A DNA stretch of 64,000 bases from an uncultured Mobiluncus sp. (GCF_902488535.1 NZ_CABTWO010000012.1:8442-72441), one strand, 5' to 3'. Shown: positions 25,680-34,795, numbered from the stretch's first letter. A program made the numbers and translations. Notes: generated by a model from the sequence alone, not told the origin.

Positions 25680-27248
25680 CTAATCCAGCTGGCAGGTGTC
25701 GCTGCTCGTACCCGCGATTTTGCCCGAAACCAGGTAAGTGTCAGTGATGGTTTTGACGCAGCCCGGCGCGTAGGAGTTGTAGGCCGTATGGTTCCAGCCT
25801 TGCACGGTCAACAGCTTGGAATGGCGCATCATCTGGCGGGTGTGCTGAGCCATTTTCAGCGGTGTGGCGGGGTCCCCGGTGGTCCCAATCAGCAGGATGT
25901 CCTCCTCTAACGGGGGATTGATCTCGCGTTTCGCCGTGGTTTTTGCCCTAACTGGCCAGTTTTCCGCTCCGAGGGAACTGTACGAGAAAAATTCCCCGAC
26001 GGTGGGATAATCCGCCTCTATCTTTGCCGCGTCCGCTTTCCATTGCGCCATGTCGCCGACTGGCTCATAGTCCAGTGAATTGATAACAATGAACGCATCG
26101 GAGGAGTTGTTTTGATACGTGCCGTCCGCGTTGCGTTCGTTGTAAAAATCGGCACTATTCAGAAGGCCGGTGCCGTCAGACTCGTTTAGGGCTTGGGACA
26201 GGGCGGGCAACAGCTGCTGCCACCAGGAGCCAGTGTTGTACATATTGCCAATCAGCCCAGTAAAGGCTTGGGTGGCGGTCAGTTCGCGGCCTCTCTTGGC
26301 GGGCATAGGGTTGGTTTTCAAAGTATCCAGCAGGGATTTGATCTGAGACATTCCCGAATCCACGTCGCCGTGCAGCGGACACTGTTTGGCGTGCTTTTGC
26401 TGGCATTGTGCTACGAATTCTCGCAGAGAGGCCTCAAACCCGCTGGCTTGCAGGGTCGAAACCTGGTTCATGTCCATGGACGGGTCAAGCACCCCGTCCA
26501 GCACCATGCGTCCCACCCGGGACGGAAAAAGGTCCGCGTAAATCGCACCCAGGTAAGTACCGTAAGAAAATCCCAGGTAGTAAAGCCTTTCATCGCCGAG
26601 CGCGGCCCGCATTATATCCATATCGCGGGCGGTGTTTTCCGTGCTGGCAAAACGGGTCATCTGCGGGGAATTCTTTAGGCACTTTTCCCCCAGGGCTTTA
26701 TAGTCGGCGATATCTGCCGCGCGTCCGGCTTCGGTAGAAAGGTCATAATAGGTCGAGTTGTCCTCATCAAGTTCCTGGTCAGTGCGGCATTTGATGGCAG
26801 GCTGCGAAGACCCGACCCCGCGGGGATCAAACCCCAGCACGTCATAGTAGTTTCGCACCGTGTCACTAAAGAAATAGGCCACGTTTTCGGGTTTCATGTT
26901 TTCCAGTCCGGAGCCGCCGGGCCCGCCGGGGTTCATAATGAGCGTCCCGATACGTGTTGCTTTGTTGGCGGTATTTAGCCGTTTCATCGCGATTTTGGCG
27001 TGTTCGCCCTGGGGGTTGTCATAGTCGAGGGGCACTTCCAGCATGGCGCACTCGAAGTCGCCGCCGCAGTTCTTCCATTGCAGGTCTTGGGCATAATACT
27101 CGGCGAGTCTCGGCTGGTCCACAGTTTGGGTGGGGCTGGGCGGTTTGGAGGGCTGCGCCAAGGGTTTTTCCGGGGCGCAGCCAGCCAACCCCGCCAGTGC
27201 CAGTCCCACGGCAGCCATAATCCCGAAACCTTTTGTCAGCTTGTTCAT
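25680..27248 (-). CDS. Secreted alpha/beta-hydrolase peptidase lipoprotein (tripeptidyl aminopeptidase-like)
   Basis: A 522-residue exported enzyme of the S33-like alpha/beta-hydrolase family, related to Streptomyces SlpD/SlpE and TAP proteases. A lipobox LAGC gives lipidated Cys24. Visible motifs are the oxyanion region MNPGGPGGSG (about 106-115), DVLGFDPRGVGSS, the nucleophile Ser228 in GFSYGTYLG, the acid in IGTTGDPATP, and the histidine in GWNHTAY. Several cysteine pairs are typical of the family. Probably trims peptides outside the cell. It lies 4 bases after holB in the same direction but is functionally unrelated. Confidence 0.88.
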   Translation of the reverse strand: MNKLTKGFGIMAAVGLALAGLAGCAPEKPLAQPSKPPSPTQTVDQPRLAEYYAQDLQWKNCGGDFECAMLEVPLDYDNPQGEHAKIAMKRLNTANKATRIGTLIMNPGGPGGSGLENMKPENVAYFFSDTVRNYYDVLGFDPRGVGSSQPAIKCRTDQELDEDNSTYYDLSTEAGRAADIADYKALGEKCLKNSPQMTRFASTENTARDMDIMRAALGDERLYYLGFSYGTYLGAIYADLFPSRVGRMVLDGVLDPSMDMNQVSTLQASGFEASLREFVAQCQQKHAKQCPLHGDVDSGMSQIKSLLDTLKTNPMPAKRGRELTATQAFTGLIGNMYNTGSWWQQLLPALSQALNESDGTGLLNSADFYNERNADGTYQNNSSDAFIVINSLDYEPVGDMAQWKADAAKIEADYPTVGEFFSYSSLGAENWPVRAKTTAKREINPPLEEDILLIGTTGDPATPLKMAQHTRQMMRHSKLLTVQGWNHTAYNSYAPGCVKTITDTYLVSGKIAGTSSDTCQLD

Positions 27249-27251
27249 TCT

Positions 27252-28580
27252 CTACCTTCCGTTCACCTTACATTTTGCCCTATTCCGGTCTGCCAGTTCT
27301 ACACAAAGCGCCTCGATGTCCAGGGTGGTGTTACCGTTTCCCATCAGGCGGCGTCGCGCTCGACGAATCGCCTCCAACCGGGCTGTAGTTTCGGCCAGGG
27401 ACTGCGATCCGGTCCCGACCCTCGCCACGTACGCATCGACCAGCTCACCGGCTGGTCGCGACAGATTGATACGCGGCTGGGCGGACCCCGCTTGTGCCAG
27501 CAAAACATCGCGGTAAAAGCCCGAAATGTCGCCCAAAACCCGGTCCCAAGTATCGAAGCTGGCGCGCCGGGCCCGCCGGTGCGCATCGGTCTCGCTGAGC
27601 TTGGCTCCCCGCAGGGCTGACTTCACATCCCGGGGCAGCCGGGAATCGGGTGTGTCGGCCGCCAGACCGAAAGCCTCCAGGACTTTCGCGCGTTCCTCCT
27701 GGTCGTTGGCGCCGCGCAGAGCCTCGGCCTGTTTGTCTACGAGCTTCACCAGGGCGGCCGCCGTCCACATCGCCTCAGCGCTGGAGCTCATTTGCGAAAT
27801 CATCCGCAGCATCCCGACCCGTTCGGCGCGCAGCTGCGGATCATAGGCCAAAGCCCGGGCCCGTCCCACGTGCGATTCGGCGGCGGCGGCGACTTCGGCG
27901 GCGAGTTCGGGGCTGATGGAGGCATCTTGACGAACCAGCAGCTCCGCCACCGCGGCGGGGCTGGGCAGGGTGAGTTGCACTAGGCGGGTGCGTGAGCGAA
28001 CGGTCGAAAGCACGTCGGCGGCGCTGGGGGCGCACAGCACCCACACGGTACGCTCGGGCGGTTCCTCGATGGATTTCAGCAGCAGGTTGGAGCTGTATTC
28101 ACTCATGCGGTCGTAGTCTTCGATGATGATGATGTTCCACTCTCCACGGACAGGCCGCCGGTAAGCCTGCTGGACCAGGGCTTTCACATCATCAAACTTG
28201 ATCTCGACCATTTCGGTGGTCATCACGCTGACATCGGCATGGGTGCCTTGGCGCACATCGCGACAGGCGGCGCAGATTCCGCAACCGGGATTGTCCGGAT
28301 CCTCACATTCCAAGGCGGCCGCGAAGGCTTTGGCGGCGGTGGAGCGCCCCGAGCCGGGCGGCCCGACCACCAGCCAGGAATGTGTCATCGCCGCGAGGTT
28401 CGTGCCGGAGTCCGTCTGCGCAGCTGGCGTGGCGTTTTCCGGCGCGGTCATAAGGTCAGCAGGGCGGTTTTGGGCCGCGATAAGGTCCCGGGCGGCTGCG
28501 GCCGCTTGGGAGAACTGAGAGATGGCTCGGGTCTGACCTGCTACCTCAGCCCATACACCGCCGCTGGGGTTGATACTCAT
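27252..28580 (-). CDS. holB: DNA polymerase III subunit delta'
   Basis: Clamp-loader subunit of the replicative polymerase. The start is placed at ATG 28580 (MSINPSGGVWAEVAGQ), where homologues begin; the frame continues to overlap tmk, with a GTG alternative at 28604. The P-loop is GPPGSGRST, with arginine in place of the usual lysine. The zinc module is CEDPDNPGCGICAACRD, followed by IIIEDYDRMSEYSSNLLLKSIEEPP (Walker B and sensor region). Length 442. The tmk-holB order is common in bacteria. The Walker A change suggests reduced ATP binding, as in E. coli delta'. Confidence 0.9.
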   Translation of the reverse strand: MSINPSGGVWAEVAGQTRAISQFSQAAAAARDLIAAQNRPADLMTAPENATPAAQTDSGTNLAAMTHSWLVVGPPGSGRSTAAKAFAAALECEDPDNPGCGICAACRDVRQGTHADVSVMTTEMVEIKFDDVKALVQQAYRRPVRGEWNIIIIEDYDRMSEYSSNLLLKSIEEPPERTVWVLCAPSAADVLSTVRSRTRLVQLTLPSPAAVAELLVRQDASISPELAAEVAAAAESHVGRARALAYDPQLRAERVGMLRMISQMSSSAEAMWTAAALVKLVDKQAEALRGANDQEERAKVLEAFGLAADTPDSRLPRDVKSALRGAKLSETDAHRRARRASFDTWDRVLGDISGFYRDVLLAQAGSAQPRINLSRPAGELVDAYVARVGTGSQSLAETTARLEAIRRARRRLMGNGNTTLDIEALCVELADRNRAKCKVNGR

Positions 28581-28600
28581 GTTCACCGCGACTTTCCGGC

Positions 28601-29320
28601 TCACCACGATTTGATAACCGGCAGCATCTGAGCCAGACGCAGTCGCACCTGAGTGGCGATTTCCTCTACCGGCAGGCTCGCGTCAACGACCAGCCAAGTG
28701 TCCTGACCCTCGCTCATCCGCAGAAAATCCTCCCGAACCCGCTTTTGAAAGTCGAGCCCGGCGCGTTCCATCCGATCCGGGCTGCCCAGGGACGCATCGG
28801 CAGCCTGGCGAGCTGCTGCTGTCTCGGGGTCCAGGTCTAGCAGTACCGTCAGGTTTGGCACCAATCCCCCCGTAGCCCACATGGACAAAACGCGGATTTC
28901 TCGGGCTCCGAGTTCCCGCCCGTGCCCCTGATAGGCGATAGAGGAAGCCAGATAGCGGTCAGTAATCACGACTTTGCCGTCGTTAATAGCGGGAATAATG
29001 AGCTTGTGCACGTGCTGGGCACGGTCAGCGGCAAACAGCAGCGCCTCGGCACGAGCCGACACATCCCCAGCGTCCAGCAGCAGTTGGCGCAGAGCCACCC
29101 CCAGGTCGGTCCCGCCGGGCTCGCGCGTCTCGATGACGTCCCATCCCTGTTGGCGAACCCACGACGCAGCCCGCGCAATTTGGGTGGTCTTGCCCACCCC
29201 GTCGCAGCCTTCAAAAGCCACAAACAGACCCTGGGTGGGGCGAACCTCCACCACTCGGCCAAAGTCAACGTTGGTTTGCGGGCGAAACTCGCCCATCCCG
29301 AGCGCTTCTGTAAACGACAT
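28601..29320 (-). CDS. tmk: Thymidylate kinase
   Basis: Phosphorylates dTMP to dTDP for DNA synthesis. After about 30 extra N-terminal residues, the P-loop is FEGCDGVGKTTQ. The TMP-binding DR motif is ITDRYLASSIAYQG, and TREPGGTDLG is the family signature. ATG at 29320 has AGGA 7 bases upstream and is preferred over a GTG two codons earlier. It overlaps or abuts holB downstream. Divergent from purD. Confidence 0.93.
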   Translation of the reverse strand: MSFTEALGMGEFRPQTNVDFGRVVEVRPTQGLFVAFEGCDGVGKTTQIARAASWVRQQGWDVIETREPGGTDLGVALRQLLLDAGDVSARAEALLFAADRAQHVHKLIIPAINDGKVVITDRYLASSIAYQGHGRELGAREIRVLSMWATGGLVPNLTVLLDLDPETAAARQAADASLGSPDRMERAGLDFQKRVREDFLRMSEGQDTWLVVDASLPVEEIATQVRLRLAQMLPVIKSW

Positions 29321-29368
29321 ACCCACATCCTAACAGCCGCCCCGAAGGCAAAATTTTGCTCCCTATTA

Positions 29369-29395
29369 TTGACAAGTCTAAAAAGCTATTAAACT
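29369..29395 (+). promoter_or_regulatory. Candidate purD promoter giving a leaderless mRNA
   Basis: TTGACA (29369-29374) and TAAACT (29390-29395) are 15 bases apart. The -10 ends six bases before the purD ATG, and no ribosome binding site is visible, so transcription probably starts at the A of the start codon. The spacing is shorter than ideal. Confidence 0.45.
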
Positions 29396-29401
29396 GAGAT
29401 T

Positions 29402-30664
29402 ATGAAGGTTTTACTTTTGGGAAGCGGCGGGCGTGAACACGCGCTGGCCAGGGCTATCGCTAAATCAACACTGTTGGACAAGTTTTGGATTGCTCCCGGT
29501 AATCCCGGCACCGCCGCTCTCGGGGAAAACGTCAAATGTGCCATTGACGAACCGGCGCAGGTGTTGGAACTGGCACGGTCTTTGCACCCTGATTTGGTGG
29601 TGATCGGACCGGAAGCCCCCCTGGTCAAAGGGGTCGCCGATGTCCTGCGTGAGGCGGGGTATAAAGTTTTTGGTCCCGGACGTTTGGCCGCCCGCCTGGA
29701 GGGCTCCAAAGCGTTTGCGAAAACGATTATGCGCCAAGCCCGGGTCGCTACCGCCGCTTCGGTAGCCTGCTGTACTCTGGACGAGGCCCGGGATGCTTTG
29801 CAGCGTTTCGGGGCTCCTTACGTGGTCAAGCAAGACGGCTTGGCCGCCGGGAAAGGCGTGGTGGTGACGTCTGACTTCGACACCGCCGTGGCCCACGCCG
29901 CCGCCTGCATTGAAGCGATGGCGAATCCCCACGAACCCGCGGTCGTCATCGAAGAATTCTTGGACGGGCCAGAAGCCTCGGTGTTCTGCATCTGTGATGG
30001 TCACGACGTGGTTGCTCTGCCCGCTGCCCAGGATTACAAACGCGCCTACGACCACAACGAGGGACCCAACACGGGCGGCATGGGCGCCTACTCGCCGCTG
30101 CCGTGGGCTCCGGAGGATCTGGCGCGGCGCACTGCCCAGGAAATCGCTGTCCCGGTGTGTAATGTGCTGGCTAACCAGGGCTGCGATTTCATCGGTTTGC
30201 TTTATGTGGGTCTGGCTCTGACTTCGCGTGGGCCGCGGGTGGTCGAGTTCAACGTTCGGTTTGGGGATCCGGAAACGCAGTCGGTGCTGGAACGCCTGGA
30301 TACGGATTTGTTAGCGCTGTTGGCAGCGGCGGCCGATGGTAACCTGGCGGCGGCCCCACAGCTCAAGGTCAGCGATGAGGCCGTGGTGAACGTGGTGCTG
30401 GCCGCCTCCGGTTATCCGCAGGCGCCCGTGAAGGGCGGTGTCATCACCGGTCTGGACGCCGCGAGCCAGGTGCCGGGGGTACATATTATTCACGCGGGCA
30501 CGAAAGTCAACGATGCTGGTCAGTTGATTGCCAACGGGGGACGGGTGCTGTCAGTAGTTGCGCGGGGAAGTGACTTGAGCGAAGCTCGGCAGCGCGCCTA
30601 CCAAGCCATCCAGAGCATCGCCCTAGAGAACTCGCACTACCGCACGGACATAGCTAAGTTCTAA
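29402..30664 (+). CDS. purD: Phosphoribosylamine-glycine ligase (GAR synthetase)
   Basis: ATP-grasp enzyme of purine synthesis, joining glycine to phosphoribosylamine. It begins MKVLLLGSGGREHALA and shows PGNPGTAALGENVKC, SKAFAKTIM, PYVVKQDGLAAGKGVVV, LDGPEASVFCICDG, AAQDYKRAYDHNEGPNTGGMGAYSP and VVEFNVRFGDPETQ, all PurD hallmarks. Length 420 is standard. No other purine gene is adjacent. It appears to be a single-gene transcript between a divergent tmk and a strong hairpin. Confidence 0.96.
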   Translation: MKVLLLGSGGREHALARAIAKSTLLDKFWIAPGNPGTAALGENVKCAIDEPAQVLELARSLHPDLVVIGPEAPLVKGVADVLREAGYKVFGPGRLAARLEGSKAFAKTIMRQARVATAASVACCTLDEARDALQRFGAPYVVKQDGLAAGKGVVVTSDFDTAVAHAAACIEAMANPHEPAVVIEEFLDGPEASVFCICDGHDVVALPAAQDYKRAYDHNEGPNTGGMGAYSPLPWAPEDLARRTAQEIAVPVCNVLANQGCDFIGLLYVGLALTSRGPRVVEFNVRFGDPETQSVLERLDTDLLALLAAAADGNLAAAPQLKVSDEAVVNVVLAASGYPQAPVKGGVITGLDAASQVPGVHIIHAGTKVNDAGQLIANGGRVLSVVARGSDLSEARQRAYQAIQSIALENSHYRTDIAKF

Positions 30665-30674
30665 GAACAACCCT

Positions 30675-30700
30675 AGCGCCGCGGCTCGTGCCGGGGCGCT
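30675..30700. terminator. Hairpin between convergent purD and fliW
   Basis: AGCGCC-g-CGGC, loop tcgt, GCCG-g-GGCGCT: a 10-bp stem with one mismatch, 10 bases after purD. It lacks a long T-run on either strand. Its place between convergent genes suggests a two-way terminator and the boundary of the flagellar island. Confidence 0.55.
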
Positions 30701-30732
30701 GAAAGGTCATCTTGGTACCGAAAAACTGAAAT

Positions 30733-31185
30733 TTAGGATTCCTTGGGGTCTCCGATGGGCGCCTGTAACGGCCAGTCCTGATCCTCTAACACGACCTGCA
30801 AGGCATTCATGTTTTCTGGATTAATCACCAGGGGTGCCAGCAGGTTTGCCGTGTGGGGATAGGACCCCGTCGCGGGGTGGACAATGACGAGAATGAAAGG
30901 TTCCTCGCCCTTGTTCAAGCCAACGCGATCCCGCGCTGAGGAGGGAATCATCGGGGTGTAGCCGTCAAAGAAGGCAATCGGCGGAACCGCAAAGAGGCGA
31001 ACGTTGGGGTCAATAACAGACTTCAAAGTCCATAGAACCCCGGTCTCGTCCACTGCGGTCAGGCTGAAATCCAGGTGGCTTTCCAGGCCTGGCATGGGCC
31101 GAACCATCCGGATTTTGAGCATCGGAAAATCCTCGCCGTCGCCGGCGGTTTCAGTGTTTTCGGTAACTTCGTCGTTAGTGCTCAT
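30733..31185 (-). CDS. fliW: Flagellar assembly factor FliW
   Basis: FliW binds unassembled flagellin and, in Bacillus, also inhibits CsrA, linking flagellin levels to translation. The 150-residue protein has family features: LPGLESHLDFSLTAVD-like strands (here MPGLESHLDFSL), FAVPPIAFFDGY and the signature TANLLAPLVINPENMNALQVVL. It overlaps flgL by 4 bases, as in Bacillus where flgL-fliW-csrA are clustered. csrA and flagellin genes are not seen in this window. Confidence 0.9.
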   Translation of the reverse strand: MSTNDEVTENTETAGDGEDFPMLKIRMVRPMPGLESHLDFSLTAVDETGVLWTLKSVIDPNVRLFAVPPIAFFDGYTPMIPSSARDRVGLNKGEEPFILVIVHPATGSYPHTANLLAPLVINPENMNALQVVLEDQDWPLQAPIGDPKES

Positions 31186-32174
31186 CGTAAGTAGTCTAGC
31201 AAACTTGGTTGCACGACACGCTGAGTTGAGCTAAGGGAAGCTTGGTAAGCCATATTCGCCAGTGACATTTCAATCGTGGCGGCTTGAATATCGACGTTTT
31301 CGACATCTGAAAGCTGTTTTTTGACGGCTTGCAGGTCCCCAACAATGTTGTCTTGAGCCTCGATAACTTGCTTGTGGCGTGCCCCTAACGTAGACATGCC
31401 CTCATACAAATCTTGGGCCTTCTTGTCGAGCTGGTTCTGGATAGCCAGAAGTTTGTCGACATTATCGCCTTCCAGGGTTCCGGTGCGCAGAATCTTGGCG
31501 GCCTCTGTCAGAAGGTTCATGGCGGAGGGGTTGTTGGAAGTGTCGATGGTGGTGGCTGGGGTGCCGGTCCACTTGATAGTACCGGTGCCAAAAATTTGGT
31601 TTCCGTCCATATTCGCCGGCAGTGTCGTGTTGGCGTTGATGCGACGATTTACGGGCTTCGCGGTCACTTCGTCTGTCTCGGTGGGCAGGAAAATCCGGTT
31701 TCCCTCAGTGTCCACACCGGGGCGGAAAACGCTGCCTTTGTCGGAGTTTCCGGCGAAAACTGTGCGTCCCAGGTAGGTGGCGTTGGTCTGAGACATGATG
31801 GCTTGAGCCTGCTGTTCGAGGTCTGCGGCGAGAGCCCGCAGCGAGGTGGGTCCGTTGGCCGAGTTCACGGAGTGAATCAGGGTGCTCTTGGCCTTACGGT
31901 ACATATCTGACACGGAAAGCATGGCGGAATCCGCTGTTTGCATCCAGGAAGCGGCGTCGTCAATGTTCCGGCTGTACTGTTCAGTTGCGGACAGCTCCTT
32001 GCGCAGGCGCATCGAGGAAACGGACGAGGCTGGGTCATCAGATGCGAACTTCATGCGTTTGCCGGAGGACATCTGTTCGTTGACGTCGGCCAAGCGGGTG
32101 AAGTTTCGCTGCACGGATGCCAAAGAGGAACTAGCCATCATCGAGGTTGTCATGCGGGTAATCATGCCACTCAC
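31182..32174 (-). CDS. flgL: Flagellar hook-associated protein 3 (FlgL)
   Basis: Hook-filament junction protein. The N-terminus is a flagellin-like helix (MITRMTTSMMASSSLASVQRNFTRLADVNEQMSSGKR, seen in two overlapping stretches, with the key SSGKRMKFASDDPA segment). The C-terminus has a coiled coil (DVENVDIQAATIEMSLANMAYQ and ASLSSTQRV) that ends in a hydrophobic LLDYLR. The GTG start at 32174 overlaps the flgK stop (GTGA); an ATG three codons in is possible. Exported through the flagellar channel without a signal peptide. Confidence 0.92.
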   Translation of the reverse strand: MSGMITRMTTSMMASSSLASVQRNFTRLADVNEQMSSGKRMKFASDDPASSVSSMRLRKELSATEQYSRNIDDAASWMQTADSAMLSVSDMYRKAKSTLIHSVNSANGPTSLRALAADLEQQAQAIMSQTNATYLGRTVFAGNSDKGSVFRPGVDTEGNRIFLPTETDEVTAKPVNRRINANTTLPANMDGNQIFGTGTIKWTGTPATTIDTSNNPSAMNLLTEAAKILRTGTLEGDNVDKLLAIQNQLDKKAQDLYEGMSTLGARHKQVIEAQDNIVGDLQAVKKQLSDVENVDIQAATIEMSLANMAYQASLSSTQRVVQPSLLDYLR

Positions 32175-34132
32175 CTACCTAGGTTGATAAGGGTCTCCAG
32201 CATCTGGTTAACAGTGCTGGTGATTCTGGCCGCGCCCGCATAGGCGTGCTGGCCGCGAATCAGGTTCATTACTTCTTCGTTCATGTCCACACTGGACTGG
32301 CTCTTTTGCTGTTGCTCCGCAATCTGGCGCGTTTGCTCCGCCAAGTTGTATTTGTCGGAGGCTCCCGAGGCGTGTACCCCGATGTCCACGACGGACTTAC
32401 CCCATTCGTTGAGGGCTGAGGTGGGCGAGTCCTGCTGGCCTCCCAGCCTCAGAGCAACCGAACCGTCATAGATACCACCAACCTCTACACCGGCGGCGAT
32501 GGCCTGTGGGTCAGTAATCGCGACTTTGAGGCGCATCGCGGCGGGCAGTTTGTTGTCGGTAGCGGCAAACTTAAAGAAGTCCCCACCGTCCTCCTTCACG
32601 GTTTCGTAGATGGCGGCATGTCCGGGATTGCCCTTTTCAAGTTCTGCTACCTTGTCTTGCACGGCCCGGTCGAAAAGCTCGTCAGTCTTGTAGTCGCTAC
32701 GCTTTATGGTTACGTTTGCGTCTACCAGACGGTCCGGATCGTTCGTGTCTTTGCTCAGGTCCGCGAGCTTGAACGTCACTTCTTTAGTCAAAAGGGTCTT
32801 TGTGTTGTTTTTCCCGCCATCGTTGGCGTGGATGGCGTTGACTTCCGTGGCGATATTCGTAGCCACGTCGTTATAGAGTTTGCCGGCTTCTGCCCAAGAG
32901 CCGCCCTTGCCGATGGTTCCGGACACTCCGGGAATCTCGGCCGGTCGTAAGTTTTGGGCAATACCGCCGATGACTCCTTCTTTAATAGCGATTTCATGTC
33001 CGCCAATGTCCCAGGTCAAGCGCACCGGACCTTCATCGCGATGAAAATCGCCCAGAGCAAACTCCTGATCGGTGCCACCGACTTTCTTGCCATTATCCTC
33101 CATGTCATAGAAGGCTACGTATTTGTGACCGACTTTCGACGGATCGGGGGCATCCTTATCGGTATATACGCTCACCTTTGCCTGGTATTTCTGGATTTCA
33201 ACCCCGTTGCGGGTAAATATAGCGTCCAGGCTCTTTCCGCCGGCAGTAAGGGCATCGACAGATTTTTGGTACATCTCGCGCGGAGCCGCATCAATTCCCG
33301 GCATGTCATAAGAACCGGAAACCACAAAATGGTTCGCATAGTCCTTGCCGACCAGAGAGTTACCGGACAGCATGATTTCAATCGTGCCGTCTTCGTAAGC
33401 AGTCCCAATCATGGACGGATGCGGAGCATTTTCTTTCGTGTAAATCGCTTTCGACTTTCGCACGGTGGCCCCAGTTAGCTCCGAAATATGCAGGGCGAGC
33501 TTGTCACGTTCATCAATCAGGTGGTTTACGTTTTGGCCCACCAAGGTTCCTCTACGAATCCGGTCGTTGAGGTTTACCACGGAATCCATAGTGGCATTCA
33601 GGTCAGAAACATGGGCTTCCAGTTCGTGCCTGGCGTTCTTCCACTGGTCAGAAATGTGCGTGTACCCGGTCTGAATCTGGGTCACGAGCGCTTGGGCGTT
33701 ACCAATGGCGGTCGAGCGCGCCCCACGGTTGTCCGAAGAATTGTTGACGTCTCCCCAAGACTTGTAGAATTCGCGTAGTGAGTTGGACACAGACATCTTG
33801 CCCAACTCGTCCATAGACGCTTCAATCGCTTTCCAGGATTGGGAAACCTGTTTTGCAGAAGCGGCACGGCCGGTCTCCAAACGGAGTTTCGCGTCGAGAA
33901 AGAAGTCGCCCAAACGACTTTCCCCGGTGATCTCTACGCCGCCGCCCTGGGGTACTGATCCAGCCCAGATAGAGGGTTCGGAACCGATGCCAAGAGCTTT
34001 TTGGTCGACGCGCTGGCGCGTGTATCCGGGGGTGTTCATGTTGTTTATGTTCTGCCCGGAAACCTCGATGAGACGTTGGGCTGCATAAAGACCGGTCAAT
34101 CCGGCGTTCAGCGAAGAAAACGTTGAACCCAT
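32171..34132 (-). CDS. flgK: Flagellar hook-associated protein 1 (FlgK)
   Basis: First hook-filament junction protein, 653 residues. The N-terminal rod/hook motif is GLTGLYAAQRLIEVSGQNI with NNMNTPGYTRQRV. The C-terminus is SSVDMNEEVMNLIRGQHAYAGAARITSTVNQMLETLINL, the conserved D0 helix. The middle (about 200-540) is a large variable surface domain with many charged residues and less biased codon use than neighbours. It is downstream of flgN (its chaperone) by about 127 bases and overlaps flgL by 4. Confidence 0.93.
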   Translation of the reverse strand: MGSTFSSLNAGLTGLYAAQRLIEVSGQNINNMNTPGYTRQRVDQKALGIGSEPSIWAGSVPQGGGVEITGESRLGDFFLDAKLRLETGRAASAKQVSQSWKAIEASMDELGKMSVSNSLREFYKSWGDVNNSSDNRGARSTAIGNAQALVTQIQTGYTHISDQWKNARHELEAHVSDLNATMDSVVNLNDRIRRGTLVGQNVNHLIDERDKLALHISELTGATVRKSKAIYTKENAPHPSMIGTAYEDGTIEIMLSGNSLVGKDYANHFVVSGSYDMPGIDAAPREMYQKSVDALTAGGKSLDAIFTRNGVEIQKYQAKVSVYTDKDAPDPSKVGHKYVAFYDMEDNGKKVGGTDQEFALGDFHRDEGPVRLTWDIGGHEIAIKEGVIGGIAQNLRPAEIPGVSGTIGKGGSWAEAGKLYNDVATNIATEVNAIHANDGGKNNTKTLLTKEVTFKLADLSKDTNDPDRLVDANVTIKRSDYKTDELFDRAVQDKVAELEKGNPGHAAIYETVKEDGGDFFKFAATDNKLPAAMRLKVAITDPQAIAAGVEVGGIYDGSVALRLGGQQDSPTSALNEWGKSVVDIGVHASGASDKYNLAEQTRQIAEQQQKSQSSVDMNEEVMNLIRGQHAYAGAARITSTVNQMLETLINLGR

Positions 34133-34259
34133 CGGAGTGTCCTTTCTCTAGCCTGTGTGCTTACTCAATCTTTGTGTCGCCTCTCGCGCCCACGTTTAAG
34201 CTCATCGGCTTGAAAAGCTCAGATATAAGAATTTTTTCAAAAACCCCGTGGTCTTGTTC

Positions 34260-34745
34260 TTACATTGAGGTGTCAAGCATGGTGGATTCACCTGTTCCGG
34301 AAGCGTGGATTCCGCCGTCCTCACCGTAAGTTTCTTCCGCTCCTTGCATGCTCATCAGGGTTTCCTGGGTGGCGCGTTGCAGGGAGGCCAGGACTTCCTG
34401 GTTTGCCTGGGACATATCGGCGATTTCAGAAGTCAGGGAGATGAGGGCTCCGCGGTGCTGGTTCAGCAGGGTCTTCCACGGTTCGTCGGCTGCCTCGGCG
34501 ATTTCTTTCAGGGAGGCCTCGGGCGGCAGTCCCAAGTCGACCGCCACGGCTTCAGATTCCATAGAGCGTTCCAGTTCCATCGTTTGGGCCTGCGCAATGA
34601 CGGCTTCCAGTTCACGAGTGGCGCGCGGCAGCCACCGGGACGAGGCCGTGGAAGTAATCAAACGTTCTTCCTCCAGCTTGAACAGCATGACCTCCAGAGT
34701 TTCGCGTTGTTTCCACAGCTGGCGTGATAATGCGTCCAATGACAT
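34260..34745 (-). CDS. flgN: FlgN-like chaperone for hook-associated proteins
   Basis: A small (161-residue) all-helical acidic protein immediately upstream of flgK, the standard place for FlgN, the export chaperone of FlgK and FlgL. It begins MSLDALSRQLWKQRETLEVMLFKLEEERL, typical of the FlgN N-terminal helix. ATG 34745 is chosen because GAGGAGGA lies 5 bases upstream. FlgN sequences are poorly conserved, so position and helical pattern carry most of the weight. A sigma-28-like promoter is just upstream. Confidence 0.82.
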   Translation of the reverse strand: MSLDALSRQLWKQRETLEVMLFKLEEERLITSTASSRWLPRATRELEAVIAQAQTMELERSMESEAVAVDLGLPPEASLKEIAEAADEPWKTLLNQHRGALISLTSEIADMSQANQEVLASLQRATQETLMSMQGAEETYGEDGGIHASGTGESTMLDTSM

Positions 34746-34768
34746 AGCGTCCTCCTCCTCAGTCAGCA

Positions 34769-34795
34769 CAATCGTCAATGCTTGACCGGTCTTTA
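34769..34795 (-). promoter_or_regulatory. Candidate sigma-28 (FliA) promoter for flgN-flgK-flgL-fliW
   Basis: On the minus strand, TAAA (34795-34792), 15 bases, GACGATTG (34776-34769). The consensus for this sigma family is TAAA-N15-GCCGATAA; six of eight -10 bases fit. It would give a leader of about 15-20 bases, with the ribosome site just inside. The fliA gene itself lies divergently next door. Confidence 0.55.
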
